Assembly (NCBI GenBank): GCA_905235575.1
Contig: CAJOLZ010000016.1
Coordinates: 1 to 64,000 of the forward strand
Reading direction: 5' to 3'
Length of the DNA: 64,000 nucleotides
From: an uncultured Bacteroidaceae bacterium
GTDB lineage: Bacteria; Bacteroidota; Bacteroidia; Bacteroidales; Bacteroidaceae
Below the pieces are notes generated by a model that was not told where the DNA came from, did not search any database, and was given only the letters and a program-made list of their open reading frames with translations. A program made the translations under genes and the position numbers. Shown one piece after another: positions 45,590-53,236 of this stretch (position 1 is the first letter of the stretch; every line of letters starts with the position of its first letter).

Positions 45590-47083
45590 TTACGGTTTCG
45601 CGACAGAGGGAGTGAACATGACGGCCCTGTTGACAAGCGACGTGTTGTAATGCTTGTCGGTCAACGGATGGGAGTTGTCGTCATACGTACCTTCGTCGCT
45701 GAGCGCAGCACCCTCGGGCAGAGAGATGTCTGCAAGGTCGAAATCGTGCGGTAGAAGCAACAGCACGGGATTTTCAGACTGCGAGAGATAGCTGTCGAGC
45801 TCTTCGGAGGGACAGGTCTCAATCTTGTGCATCAGATGGTAAACCATGTCGATGCGGAAGATATGACCTTCTTGATTGACGTAACAAACCTTGTACGAAG
45901 AATCCTGAGCTACGAGCGTACGCAGTTCGGAAAGACTCTCGCGCTCGTCATAGCCGAGGATGTGCTTGAGAGATGGAAAGCCAAAACACTCGAACAACAC
46001 AAAAAGACAGCACACGACACCCACGAGACGACGCACTGTGCGCGCCTGCCAATGACTGGCGACCCACGAGGCCATGAGCAGACAACAGGGCACCATCAAG
46101 GGCATCAGATAGCGCATCTTCTTCTCGGGAAAGAGAGACAGGATGAGCACTCCGGCCAATGTCCATACAAGACCAATGCGTGTGGCGGCGTTCTCACTCT
46201 TCCAACCCATGATGGCACGAACGATGACATAGACGAGCAAGGGCGCCCAGATGCCACTCTCGAGGAAGAAGCGCCAATAGTACCACCACGGACGCACATT
46301 GTGACCAACCCACGACGTGGTCTCTTTCTGAACAATCTCAGTCGCTGCATCGGACACAGACAGATAGATATAGGCATACCACCATACGCCCAGCACCACA
46401 GCTATGACAATCATGCCAACCAGCGCAAGCCAGCGTCCACGCATGTCGGGCAAACGCCACACCAAGAGGGCTATCACGGCGGGCAACAGCATGGCCGTTA
46501 TCGCAACAGGACCTTTCGACATGAACGAAAGTCCCATCAACACTCCGGCAAAGAGGAAGTTGGAAACGCGCATCGGGCTGTATAGCGCCTTGTAGAGGAA
46601 ATAGACACCGCCAAGCATGAAGGCATGGCAATAGATATCCCATGTTGCCGTGCGTCCCTGCAGAACGACATTATAGCACGTGAGCAGCATCAATGCAGCC
46701 ACGATACCCGTGGACTTCTGCTCCGTGATTCGGCGAACAAACACGTAGAGAAAGTATGCCAGCAGAAGTCCCATCATGCCGGCCGCAGCACGCTGCATGG
46801 CAAGACTGTCACCGAAAACGCCTTCCACACCAGCTGCCACCCAGGTGGGAAGGGGCGGCTTCTCGAACCGATACTCGCCATTCATCGTGGTCACAATCCA
46901 GTTGCCATCGGTTAACATCTCGTGAGCTGTGACAAGATTGCGCACCTCCATAATGTCGGGATGCAGGATTGAGTTGTGTACGAAGAACGTGGAAAAAGCA
47001 AAAAAAACAAGGAGGAAAACCTTCACCCACTTTCTGTTCAACAGAGAAGTGCCTGTGGTGGAGTCCGAAATTTCACCGGTCAT
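45590..47083 (-). CDS. ArnT/PMT-like glycosyltransferase (GT-C)
   Basis: A 497-residue polytopic GT-C enzyme. The first periplasmic loop has HPDIMEVRNLVTAHEM and FEKPPLPTW, where the Asp-Glu pair and the KPP segment match ArnT/GT83 catalytic loops. About eleven to twelve helices follow, ending with a soluble C-terminal part. Family members move a sugar from undecaprenyl-phosphate to lipid A or other envelope acceptors. Between an ArnC-like GT2 and LAB_N, it fits lipid A or surface-glycan modification. Confidence 0.8.
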   Translation of the reverse strand: MTGEISDSTTGTSLLNRKWVKVFLLVFFAFSTFFVHNSILHPDIMEVRNLVTAHEMLTDGNWIVTTMNGEYRFEKPPLPTWVAAGVEGVFGDSLAMQRAAAGMMGLLLAYFLYVFVRRITEQKSTGIVAALMLLTCYNVVLQGRTATWDIYCHAFMLGGVYFLYKALYSPMRVSNFLFAGVLMGLSFMSKGPVAITAMLLPAVIALLVWRLPDMRGRWLALVGMIVIAVVLGVWWYAYIYLSVSDAATEIVQKETTSWVGHNVRPWWYYWRFFLESGIWAPLLVYVIVRAIMGWKSENAATRIGLVWTLAGVLILSLFPEKKMRYLMPLMVPCCLLMASWVASHWQARTVRRLVGVVCCLFVLFECFGFPSLKHILGYDERESLSELRTLVAQDSSYKVCYVNQEGHIFRIDMVYHLMHKIETCPSEELDSYLSQSENPVLLLLPHDFDLADISLPEGAALSDEGTYDDNSHPLTDKHYNTSLVNRAVMFTPSVAKP

Positions 47084-47101
47084 GAGGTTCGTGATTAGGT
47101 A

Positions 47102-47842
47102 TTATGCTTTAACGGCCAGATTATCCTCGCCTACTTCATAATTGATATACCTCGATCTCATCCATCGAAAAGCGAAGCAATCCATGAGCGGACCGATGGA
47201 GCGATTGCGGAAGCTGAACTTAGACTCGCCTGCCACACGTGGAAAATGTCGCACCGGAACCTGCTGGATGCGACCTTCCTGCAACATGATGAGTGCCGGC
47301 AAGAAGCGATGCATACCCTTGAAGAAAGGCACCCGACGAGCCGACGTTGTGTGCATCACCTTGAGCGGACAACCGGTATCTTGTGCCGTGTCGCCCGTCA
47401 TCATGCGGCGAAAACGATTGGCAAACTTCGACTGGAAACGCTTCCATCGCGTGTCTTTCCGCCCGACGCGTATGCCGGTGACCAGTTCGTGGTCGTCGAT
47501 ATATGCAAGCAAAAGATTGAAATCCTGCGGTGAAGTCTGCAAATCAGCATCGATATATCCCACGAAAGGCGACTGCACATAGTCGATGCCAGCCTTGATG
47601 GCAGCACTCAGGCCTGCATTGCGAACAAAGGAAATAAAGTAGAAATGCTCGTGACGGCCACACATCTCACGCAATAATTCCAAACTGCGATCCTTGGAAC
47701 CATCGTTCACAAAGAGCACACAAGCGCACTTGGCAGCCGTTGGCAGGAAATCGGTAAATGCTTGTTCGAGGGCAGGCATGTTAGCCTCCTCGTTATAGAC
47801 GGGCACAATGATAGTTAACTGATATTCGCTCGTTCTGTTCAT
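47102..47842 (-). CDS. GT2 glycosyltransferase, ArnC/DPM-like
   Basis: A 246-residue GT-A fold enzyme: IIVPVYNEEANMPALEQAF at the N-terminus, FVNDGSKDRSLELL, IDADLQTSP with the DxD-type acid motif, and a DTGCPLK segment near residue 160. Its soluble form without C-terminal helices matches enzymes that charge undecaprenyl-phosphate with a sugar (ArnC/DPM type). First gene of the operon with the ArnT-like and LAB_N genes, the logical donor-maker for them. Confidence 0.85.
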   Translation of the reverse strand: MNRTSEYQLTIIVPVYNEEANMPALEQAFTDFLPTAAKCACVLFVNDGSKDRSLELLREMCGRHEHFYFISFVRNAGLSAAIKAGIDYVQSPFVGYIDADLQTSPQDFNLLLAYIDDHELVTGIRVGRKDTRWKRFQSKFANRFRRMMTGDTAQDTGCPLKVMHTTSARRVPFFKGMHRFLPALIMLQEGRIQQVPVRHFPRVAGESKFSFRNRSIGPLMDCFAFRWMRSRYINYEVGEDNLAVKA

Positions 47843-47874
47843 TTTTACCTTTAATCAAAGAAAATTTCCGAGTG

Positions 47875-47906
47875 CAAATGTAGGACATTTATTTGAGCTA
47901 CGCAAA
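47875..47906 (-). promoter_or_regulatory. Promoter of the glycosylation operon
   Basis: On the minus strand TTTG (47903-47906) and TACATTTG (47875-47882) with a 20-nt gap. Confidence 0.7.
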
Positions 47907-47945
47907 AAAGATACAGAAAATCTTGGCTGTTTCGTGAAAAACAAT

Positions 47946-47953
47946 TACCTTTG
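47946..47953 (+). promoter_or_regulatory. -7 box of the rplU-rpmA promoter
   Basis: TACCTTTG with CTTG at 47922-47925 about 20 nt upstream. Transcription would start near 47960 and give an 85-nt leader. Confidence 0.65.
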
Positions 47954-47956
47954 TAG

Positions 47957-48043
47957 CCGATTTATGCCGTGAAGGCTCGAAAAAGTAGGTCACGAGATGG
48001 CCTCGCCCCGCGGTCAAAACCCGTTTAATACAAATAAAAACAA
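47957..48043 (+). promoter_or_regulatory. Possible structured leader of rplU
   Basis: The ~85-nt leader has GC-rich self-complementary pieces (GGCTCG, CGAGATGGCC, CCCCGCGG) between promoter and start. It could carry autoregulation by a ribosomal protein; no known leader family is recognised. Confidence 0.3.
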
Positions 48044-48361
48044 ATGTACGCAATCGTAGAGATTAACGGTCAGCAGTTCAAGGTAGAAGCTGGCAAGAAG
48101 CTTTTCGTGCAGCACATGCAGGAGGCTGAGGCCGGACAGACTGTTGAGTTTGAGAAAGTGTTGTTGGTGGACAACGACGGTGCCATCACCGTAGGTGCTC
48201 CCACAGTGGAAGGTGCCAAGGTGACAGCCGAAGTGAAGACTCCCCTCGTGAAGGGCGAGAAAGTGCTGGTGTTCCACAAGAAGCGTCGCAAGGGCTATCG
48301 CAAGCTCAACGGCCATCGCCAGCAGTTTACAGAGTTGACCATCAAGGAAGTTATTGCTTAA
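48044..48361 (+). CDS. rplU: 50S ribosomal protein L21
   Basis: Binds 23S rRNA in the large subunit. The 105-residue protein has [37 protein letters not shown] and the basic [21 protein letters not shown] end, all typical of L21. Followed by rpmA, the near-universal pair. Confidence 0.98.
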   Translation: MYAIVEINGQQFKVEAGKKLFVQHMQEAEAGQTVEFEKVLLVDNDGAITVGAPTVEGAKVTAEVKTPLVKGEKVLVFHKKRRKGYRKLNGHRQQFTELTIKEVIA

Positions 48362-48384
48362 CAATTTAATTGGAGGAACAAATT

Positions 48385-48648
48385 ATGGCACATAAAAAAG
48401 GTGTTGGTAGTTCGAAGAACGGACGCGAGTCCGCAGCACAAAGATTAGGTGTTAAGATTTTCGGTGGACAGAAGTGCGTTGCTGGCAACATCATCGTACG
48501 TCAGCGCGGCACACGTCACTACCCTGGCCAGAACGTAGCCATCGGTAAGGACGACACACTCTATGCCCTCACAGACGGCATCGTGCAGTTCAAGAAAGGT
48601 GCACGCGACCGCAGCACTGTGAGCGTACTGCCCGCTACCGAAGCATAA
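48385..48648 (+). CDS. rpmA: 50S ribosomal protein L27
   Basis: An 87-residue ribosomal protein whose N-terminal tail reaches towards the peptidyl-transferase centre. It starts [16 protein letters not shown] with no cleavable extension, unlike Firmicutes L27, and has [18 protein letters not shown] true Shine-Dalgarno-like GGAGG lies 8 nt before the ATG, which is uncommon in Bacteroidetes. A bidirectional terminator follows. Confidence 0.98.
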   Translation: MAHKKGVGSSKNGRESAAQRLGVKIFGGQKCVAGNIIVRQRGTRHYPGQNVAIGKDDTLYALTDGIVQFKKGARDRSTVSVLPATEA

Positions 48649-48678
48649 ACGACCGAGCAGAACATTTCGAAAGAATTA

Positions 48679-48728
48679 AAAACAAGAGAGGCTGATTCCC
48701 ACAACGGAGTCAGCCTCTCTTGTTTTGT
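48679..48728. terminator. Bidirectional intrinsic terminator, rpmA / lipoprotein gene
   Basis: AACAAGAGAGGCTGA (48681-48695) pairs perfectly over 15 bp with TCAGCCTCTCTTGTT (48710-48724), with A- and T-rich flanks, between convergent genes. Confidence 0.9.
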
Positions 48729-48745
48729 ATATGTCGCAGATGCTT

Positions 48746-49315
48746 TTACTGCGAAACTATCTTGCCGCTGTACGTGAAGTTCAAAGCCTCAGCAGTATCA
48801 TCGCCATAATAAACTGTCAGCTCAAGCGATAAGGTCGAAGCCGTAGCATAATTCTTTTTTTCGGCCAAGTAAAGCGCTGAAGCCTCATTCGTCTTGCCAG
48901 AATATGTGAACGAGCCGGCAATTCCGTAACCAGTCGTCTCATTGATGGAGATAATCGACTGCGTCTGTGCCTCGTTGGGCGATATCTGCAACTGGCTGAG
49001 CGTAATCGGCCCGAGTTGAACGTCGCCGACTTTGATGGAGGGAATCACAAGCGAAGCCGTAGCGCCGATTGTACTGGTTGTCAACTGCACCTGCATATTG
49101 TTGGAGGTGCCTTTCGAGAGTTCCGCGTACCCAGCTTCGGTACGATTTCCCAGGCATTGCAGCGTAGCTGTGCCCGTGTAGGTGTAGGTCTGACCGCCAA
49201 TCAGAATGTTGATAATCTGACTGATTGTGTCGCTGTCGCAACTCGATGCCATGCCGGCACCAGCCAGCAAGAGGCAGAGGGAACATGCCCTGATGAACTT
49301 TTTCGTCACTTTCAT
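48746..49315 (-). CDS. Small lipoprotein, possibly calycin-like
   Basis: A 189-residue lipoprotein: basic start MKVTKKFIR, hydrophobic core and lipobox-like MASSCDSD. The mature part alternates strands (TYTGTATLQCLG, NNMQVQLTTSTIGATASLVIP, LSLELTVYYGDDT, LNFTYSGKIVSQ), resembling small Bacteroidales calycin-like or DUF4840-type barrels. Function is unknown. MIMKVTKK two codons upstream is an alternative start. It is transcribed away from serS. Confidence 0.6.
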   Translation of the reverse strand: MKVTKKFIRACSLCLLLAGAGMASSCDSDTISQIINILIGGQTYTYTGTATLQCLGNRTEAGYAELSKGTSNNMQVQLTTSTIGATASLVIPSIKVGDVQLGPITLSQLQISPNEAQTQSIISINETTGYGIAGSFTYSGKTNEASALYLAEKKNYATASTLSLELTVYYGDDTAEALNFTYSGKIVSQ

Positions 49316-49359
49316 AATCATATTAATAAGGTAGATATTTTTGTTCTCATTTACCTCTG

Positions 49360-49391
49360 CAAAGGTACTTCATTTGTATCAAACACGCAAA
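49360..49391 (-). promoter_or_regulatory. Promoter of the small lipoprotein gene
   Basis: On the minus strand TTTG (49388-49391) and TACCTTTG (49360-49367) with a 20-nt gap. Confidence 0.7.
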
Positions 49392-49441
49392 CTTACGGCA
49401 AAAACTTTTCGCCCGAGCTACGTCGTTTCGTGGAATTATTG

Positions 49442-49449
49442 TAATTTTG
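49442..49449 (+). promoter_or_regulatory. -7 box of the serS promoter
   Basis: TAATTTTG, 30 nt upstream of the serS start; the -33 box is unclear. Confidence 0.5.
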
Positions 49450-49479
49450 CGCCGAGAAAAAACAAATCACACACAAACT

Positions 49480-50794
49480 ATGCTTACACTGAAACTTATC
49501 ACCGAAGAAACCGAGCGCGTAATACGTGGCTTGGAGAAGAAGCATTTCGCCGGTGCGGCCGAGGCCATACAGGAAGTCATCGCCACCGACAAGATACGCC
49601 GTGAGGCACAGACACAACTCGACCAGAACCTCTCCGAAGCCAAAAAGCTGGCTGCCGAGATTGGCGGACTCATGAAGCAGGGACTGCGTGACCAGGCCGA
49701 GGCCGTGAAAGCCAAAGTGGCTGCGCTGAAAGAGACCAACAAGGCACTGGAAGACCGCAAGACCGAAGCCGAGGCCGAGATGCAGCGACAGCTCTGTGCC
49801 ATACCCAACATTCCCTACGACCTGGTGCCCGAAGGAACCGGAGCCGAAGACAACCTGGTGGTGAAGTCGAGTCTGCGCGAGTGCCAGCCCGGCGACACCG
49901 TGGGCAACTGGACAACCGTCGTGGACAACGGTCAGGCAAAACTGCCACACTGGGAGCTGGCAAAAAAATACAACCTCATCGATTTTGACCTCGGCGTCAA
50001 AATCACAGGCGCAGGATTTCCCGTGTACCGCGGACTGGGGGCCAGACTCCAGCGCGCACTCATCAACTTCTTCCTCGACGAAGCCCGCGCAGCCGGATAC
50101 GAGGAGATAATGCCTCCCACAGTGGTCAACCAGGCCAGCGGATACGGCACCGGACAGCTGCCCGACAAAGAGGGACAGATGTATCACTGCGAGGTGGACG
50201 ACCTCTACCTCATCCCCACCGCCGAAGTGCCCGTGACGAACATCTATCGATGTCATCATCGACGAAAAAGACCTCCCCATCAAGAATTGCGCATACACAC
50301 AGTGCTTCCGCCGCGAAGCAGGTTCCTACGGCAAGGACGTGCGTGGACTGAACCGACTGCACGAGTTCTCGAAGGTGGAAATCGTGCGCATCGACACCCC
50401 CGAACACAGCGACGAGAGCCACCGCGAAATGCTCGCACACGTAGAAGGGCTCCTCAAGAAACTCGAACTCCCCTATCGCATCCTGCGCCTCTGCGGCGGC
50501 GACATGAGCTTCACCAGCTCCATCTGTTACGACTTCGAAGTCTATAGCGAAGCACAGCAGCGATGGCTCGAGGTGTCCAGCGTATCGAACTTCGATACCT
50601 ATCAGGCCAACCGACTGAAGTGCCGCATACGCCGCACAGCCGACAAGAAAACCGAACTGGCCCACACGCTCAACGGCTCTGCACTCGCACTGCCCCGCAT
50701 CGTGGCCGCCCTGCTCGAGAACAACCAGACGCCGGAAGGCATACGCATACCCGCAGCGCTGGTGCCCTACATGGGATGCGACATCATAAAGTGA
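49480..50794 (+). pseudogene. serS: Seryl-tRNA synthetase, frameshifted in this sequence
   Basis: Charges tRNA-Ser with serine. The N-terminal coiled-coil arm (MLTLKLITEETERVIRGLEKK and the Lys/Glu-rich following helices) and the first part of the class II core (PTAEVPVTNIYR) read in one frame until 50,248; the rest (DVIIDEKDLPIKNCAYTQ, motif 2 FRREAGSYGKDVRGLNRLHEF, EVSSVSNFDTYQANR, motif 3 NGSALALPRIVAALLENNQ) reads in another. Restoring two bases so that TATCGATGTC becomes TATCGCGATGTC gives a normal protein of about 438 residues, so loss of one CG from a CGCG run explains it. No second serS is in the window. A working copy must exist, so a sequencing or assembly error is quite possible. 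Confidence 0.85.
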
Positions 50795-50837
50795 TGCCAT
50801 CGACGCAGGAAACTGCGCACAAATAAAATTTACACTC

Positions 50838-50892
50838 AAAGCTCGTCATTTCGTCTCAGAATCAAATTCGAGGCAAGATGACGGGCTTTTTT
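50838..50892 (+). terminator. Intrinsic terminator after serS
   Basis: AAGCTCGTCAT (50839-50849) pairs with ATGACGGGCTT (50878-50888), followed by TTTTTT. Confidence 0.75.
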
Positions 50893-50895
50893 CGT

Positions 50896-50956
50896 AAACG
50901 CACCATGCTGCGACAGGCGTCGCACCACGGTGCGACATCCGCCGCAGTGCGCTCCG
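50896..50956. repeat. 22-bp-period palindrome array, copy 9
   Basis: Units at 50899 (CGCACCATGCTGCG), 50921 (CGCACCACGGTGCG) and a decayed unit at 50943 (CGCAGTGCGCTCCG), in 22-bp register. It starts directly after the serS terminator. Confidence 0.85.
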
Positions 50957-51000
50957 TCGCGCAAAACACTGCAAACCGAACGGAAACTCAGATTTTACGG

Positions 51001-51200
51001 CCATTGAATTTCAACAACATACAACGCCGTCGAAATTCAGCCCTCACTCCACCGCAGCCAACGACACCCATTCTCACAATTCCTCACCCCACTTTTCGGA
51101 GCCCCACACATCACCCCACGCCCCTCAACCTTCCGATTTCCGAACAAACCGCGCATTTTATCCGCACACTACTCATCATCTCGTCCCCGAGAAAATCAAA
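51001..51200 (+). other. C-rich, G-poor stretch without genes
   Basis: About 200 bp in which the plus strand has many C and few G (for example runs such as CCTCACCCCAC), with no convincing gene. The composition is that of a Rho-utilisation region and could end any transcription that escapes the serS terminator before the next promoter. Confidence 0.35.
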
Positions 51201-51206
51201 CCAAGT

Positions 51207-51238
51207 TTTGTTTATATGATTGCTAATTCGTAATTTTG
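51207..51238 (+). promoter_or_regulatory. Consensus promoter of the structured leader / mod
   Basis: TTTG at 51207-51210 and TAATTTTG at 51231-51238 with a 20-nt gap; one of the best promoter matches in the window. The next gene start is 354 nt downstream, so it drives a long untranslated RNA. Confidence 0.75.
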
Positions 51239-51244
51239 CCTTCG

Positions 51245-51591
51245 AATACTGCAAAAATCGAACGCAAGTCGTCGAAACTGCCCCTGACAGGCAGAAAATC
51301 CTGAGCGCAGGATAGCAGTATGACTTTACCGGAACTAACGTAGCATCAGCTATTTATTCAGAGTATCGTGAAACCTCGCAATTTTCAACGATTGTAGTAT
51401 TTGAATAAAGTCAGTTGGTGCCCGTGCGATAGCGCGGGCATGACTTATATCTTAATACTACAGGTAATGCGAGGACCTCACGATTCAAGAGAAGAGCCAT
51501 GTCACGCGCTTCTTTTGTGTCTCGAGGTCTTTTGTCATATACCTGTAACCAACCTGAAGATATAGTTTGTTGCTCCTAAAAACTATCGTAC
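51245..51591 (+). ncRNA. Predicted structured RNA or leader upstream of mod
   Basis: Stems visible by eye: ATACTGC (51246) with GCAGTAT (51315), enclosing two hairpins CTGCC/GGCAG (51278-51294) and ATCCTG/CAGGAT (51298-51313); TGACTTTA (51321) with TAAAGTCA (51406); inside it a competing hairpin TTTATTCA (51353) with TGAATAAA (51402), extended by ATCGTGAAA with TTTC-A-ACGAT; TGCCCGTGC-GATA-GCGCGGGCA (51419-51440); ACAGGTA (51460) with TACCTGT (51540), enclosing GACCTC/GAGGTC and a 10-of-11 inner stem AAGAGAAGAGC/GCGCTTCTTTT; and a last hairpin 51566-51588 touching the mod start. The element near 51406-51413 can pair in three ways. No known RNA family is recognised. Confidence 0.55.
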
Positions 51592-53232
51592 ATGGAACAG
51601 ATATTATCTCAGCTGAAGCAGGACATGCTGTCGGAAATACGTCAGCGTGTGGAAGACCATGTTCTGGAGCCCACAAATGCCGAGTTGCTGACAAAACTCA
51701 TCAAGCAGGCGGATAGTGACGACGAAGCCATCAAAATCATGTCGCTTGGCACCACCTACAAAAAGTCGGGTCTGCACTATGAAAAACGACTTGAGAAGAA
51801 AGACAATAGTATTCGTTACTTCAAAAAGAATCATGAACTTAGTTTTCATACAGACGATGCTGGGCCTACGAATAAGCTCATCATCGGCGACAATTACGAG
51901 GCTCTGCTGAACCTATTGATACAGTACAAGCGCAGCATCGATGTCATCTACATCGACCCGCCCTACGGGAAAGACAGCATGGGAGAGTTCGCGCGGACAA
52001 ACTACGAGAACGGCATCACGCGAGACAATCTGCTCTCTATGCTCTACCCTCGCCTGATGCTAGCCAAACAACTACTGACAGACGACGGTGTCATCTTCTG
52101 CAGCATCGACGATAAGAATCAGGCATACGTCAAATGCTTGTTCGACGAAGTGTTTGGGGAGAGAAATTGTGCTGGCATGTTCTTGTGGCAAAAGAAAGAT
52201 AAGCCATCTTTTCTGTCCAGCTACTTCGGTTCAAGATTTGAATACATTTTATGTTACGTCAAAGATTATCAACAAGCATACCCTTTTTCCGTGGAAACAA
52301 CCACAAAAGGGAAGAAATATCCATTGAACAACGCAGGGAATCCACTTTCTATACTTACATTTGAAGCAGGTTCCGTTTCGTTTAACCTACCTGACTGCAC
52401 GATTAAAAGTCAAGACATGTCAGAAGGAAATATCAAAACTACATTGCTTGATGATGTCACAATAATCGATGGAAAGAATCTTAATCAGTTCAGGCTTCAA
52501 GGAGAATTCAGATATAGCCAAGAGACTCTAAATGACATCATTCGTAATCACGAGCCGATATACATCGCAAAAATTCCGTTCCGACCAAATCATATCAAGG
52601 AAGGTGGAGAAATTAAGAAAATGGAAAACATATTGTCGAAAAAGTTTTCTTATGCATGTGAAACGAATGAGGATGGAAGCAAGACAATAACAGAATTATT
52701 TGGCAATTCACCCTTTGACAACCCCAAACCTGTTGGGCTTATCAGATTGCTCCTACAAGCCACAACCTATTGCAAAACAGAAGCAACAGTCCTTGACTTC
52801 TTTGCAGGAAGTGGGACGACCGGTCATGCTGTGCTTGAGATGAACAAAGATGGAGGTAAACGGAGCTTCATCCTTTGCCAGATGAACGAAAAGACCGAGA
52901 CCACGCCTAATGGGATTGCCTACGACGTAACCTCGAAACGTCTGAAACGCATCATGACTGGCGAATGTTACGACGGCTGCAGAAATTTCGCATGGCTTAA
53001 GGACAACACACCCTATGGCGGCAACCTCGACGTTTACGAAATAGAACGCGTCCCCAACCATCTGACAGCAGACATGAAGACACCGTTCGACGTCATTGAC
53101 GAAACGCAATACGGGAAAGAGACGTTTAATACACTGAGAGAGAAGATTGACTGGGTGTGCAGGAATTTTGCAAACACACAGAAGTATGTTGAGGGTGACG
53201 AGGACTGGGAAGAAAGAGTAAGAAAGGGCTAA
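51592..53232 (+). CDS. Type III restriction-modification methyltransferase (Mod)
   Basis: Methylates N6-adenine (or N4-cytosine) within a short asymmetric site and supplies recognition for the whole type III system. The 546-residue protein shows the beta-class order: DPPYGKD at residue 122, a central target-recognition region of about 260 residues, then the SAM-binding FFAGSGTTGHAV near 402. The N-terminus (KIMSLGTTYKKSG) matches Mod subunits. Bases about 52,200-52,740, encoding the recognition region, are visibly richer in A and T than both flanks. res starts 4 nt after the stop. Confidence 0.9.
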   Translation: MEQILSQLKQDMLSEIRQRVEDHVLEPTNAELLTKLIKQADSDDEAIKIMSLGTTYKKSGLHYEKRLEKKDNSIRYFKKNHELSFHTDDAGPTNKLIIGDNYEALLNLLIQYKRSIDVIYIDPPYGKDSMGEFARTNYENGITRDNLLSMLYPRLMLAKQLLTDDGVIFCSIDDKNQAYVKCLFDEVFGERNCAGMFLWQKKDKPSFLSSYFGSRFEYILCYVKDYQQAYPFSVETTTKGKKYPLNNAGNPLSILTFEAGSVSFNLPDCTIKSQDMSEGNIKTTLLDDVTIIDGKNLNQFRLQGEFRYSQETLNDIIRNHEPIYIAKIPFRPNHIKEGGEIKKMENILSKKFSYACETNEDGSKTITELFGNSPFDNPKPVGLIRLLLQATTYCKTEATVLDFFAGSGTTGHAVLEMNKDGGKRSFILCQMNEKTETTPNGIAYDVTSKRLKRIMTGECYDGCRNFAWLKDNTPYGGNLDVYEIERVPNHLTADMKTPFDVIDETQYGKETFNTLREKIDWVCRNFANTQKYVEGDEDWEERVRKG

Positions 53233-53236
53233 GGAT

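Noticed and set aside
50878-51219. Plus-strand reading frame in the serS-mod gap
   Set aside because: It starts inside the terminator, runs through a repeat array and a C-rich stretch, and the protein is compositionally biased with no family match.
51245-51580. Group I intron (AATCCTGAGC and AAGATATAGT resemble Q and S elements)
   Set aside because: AATCCTGAGC sits in a simple hairpin, no matching P element or P7 partner of the right size is seen, and no host gene surrounds it.
51245-51580. tmRNA, RNase P RNA or SRP RNA
   Set aside because: None of the conserved cores (tag peptide, CR motifs, GGAAGG loop) is present.
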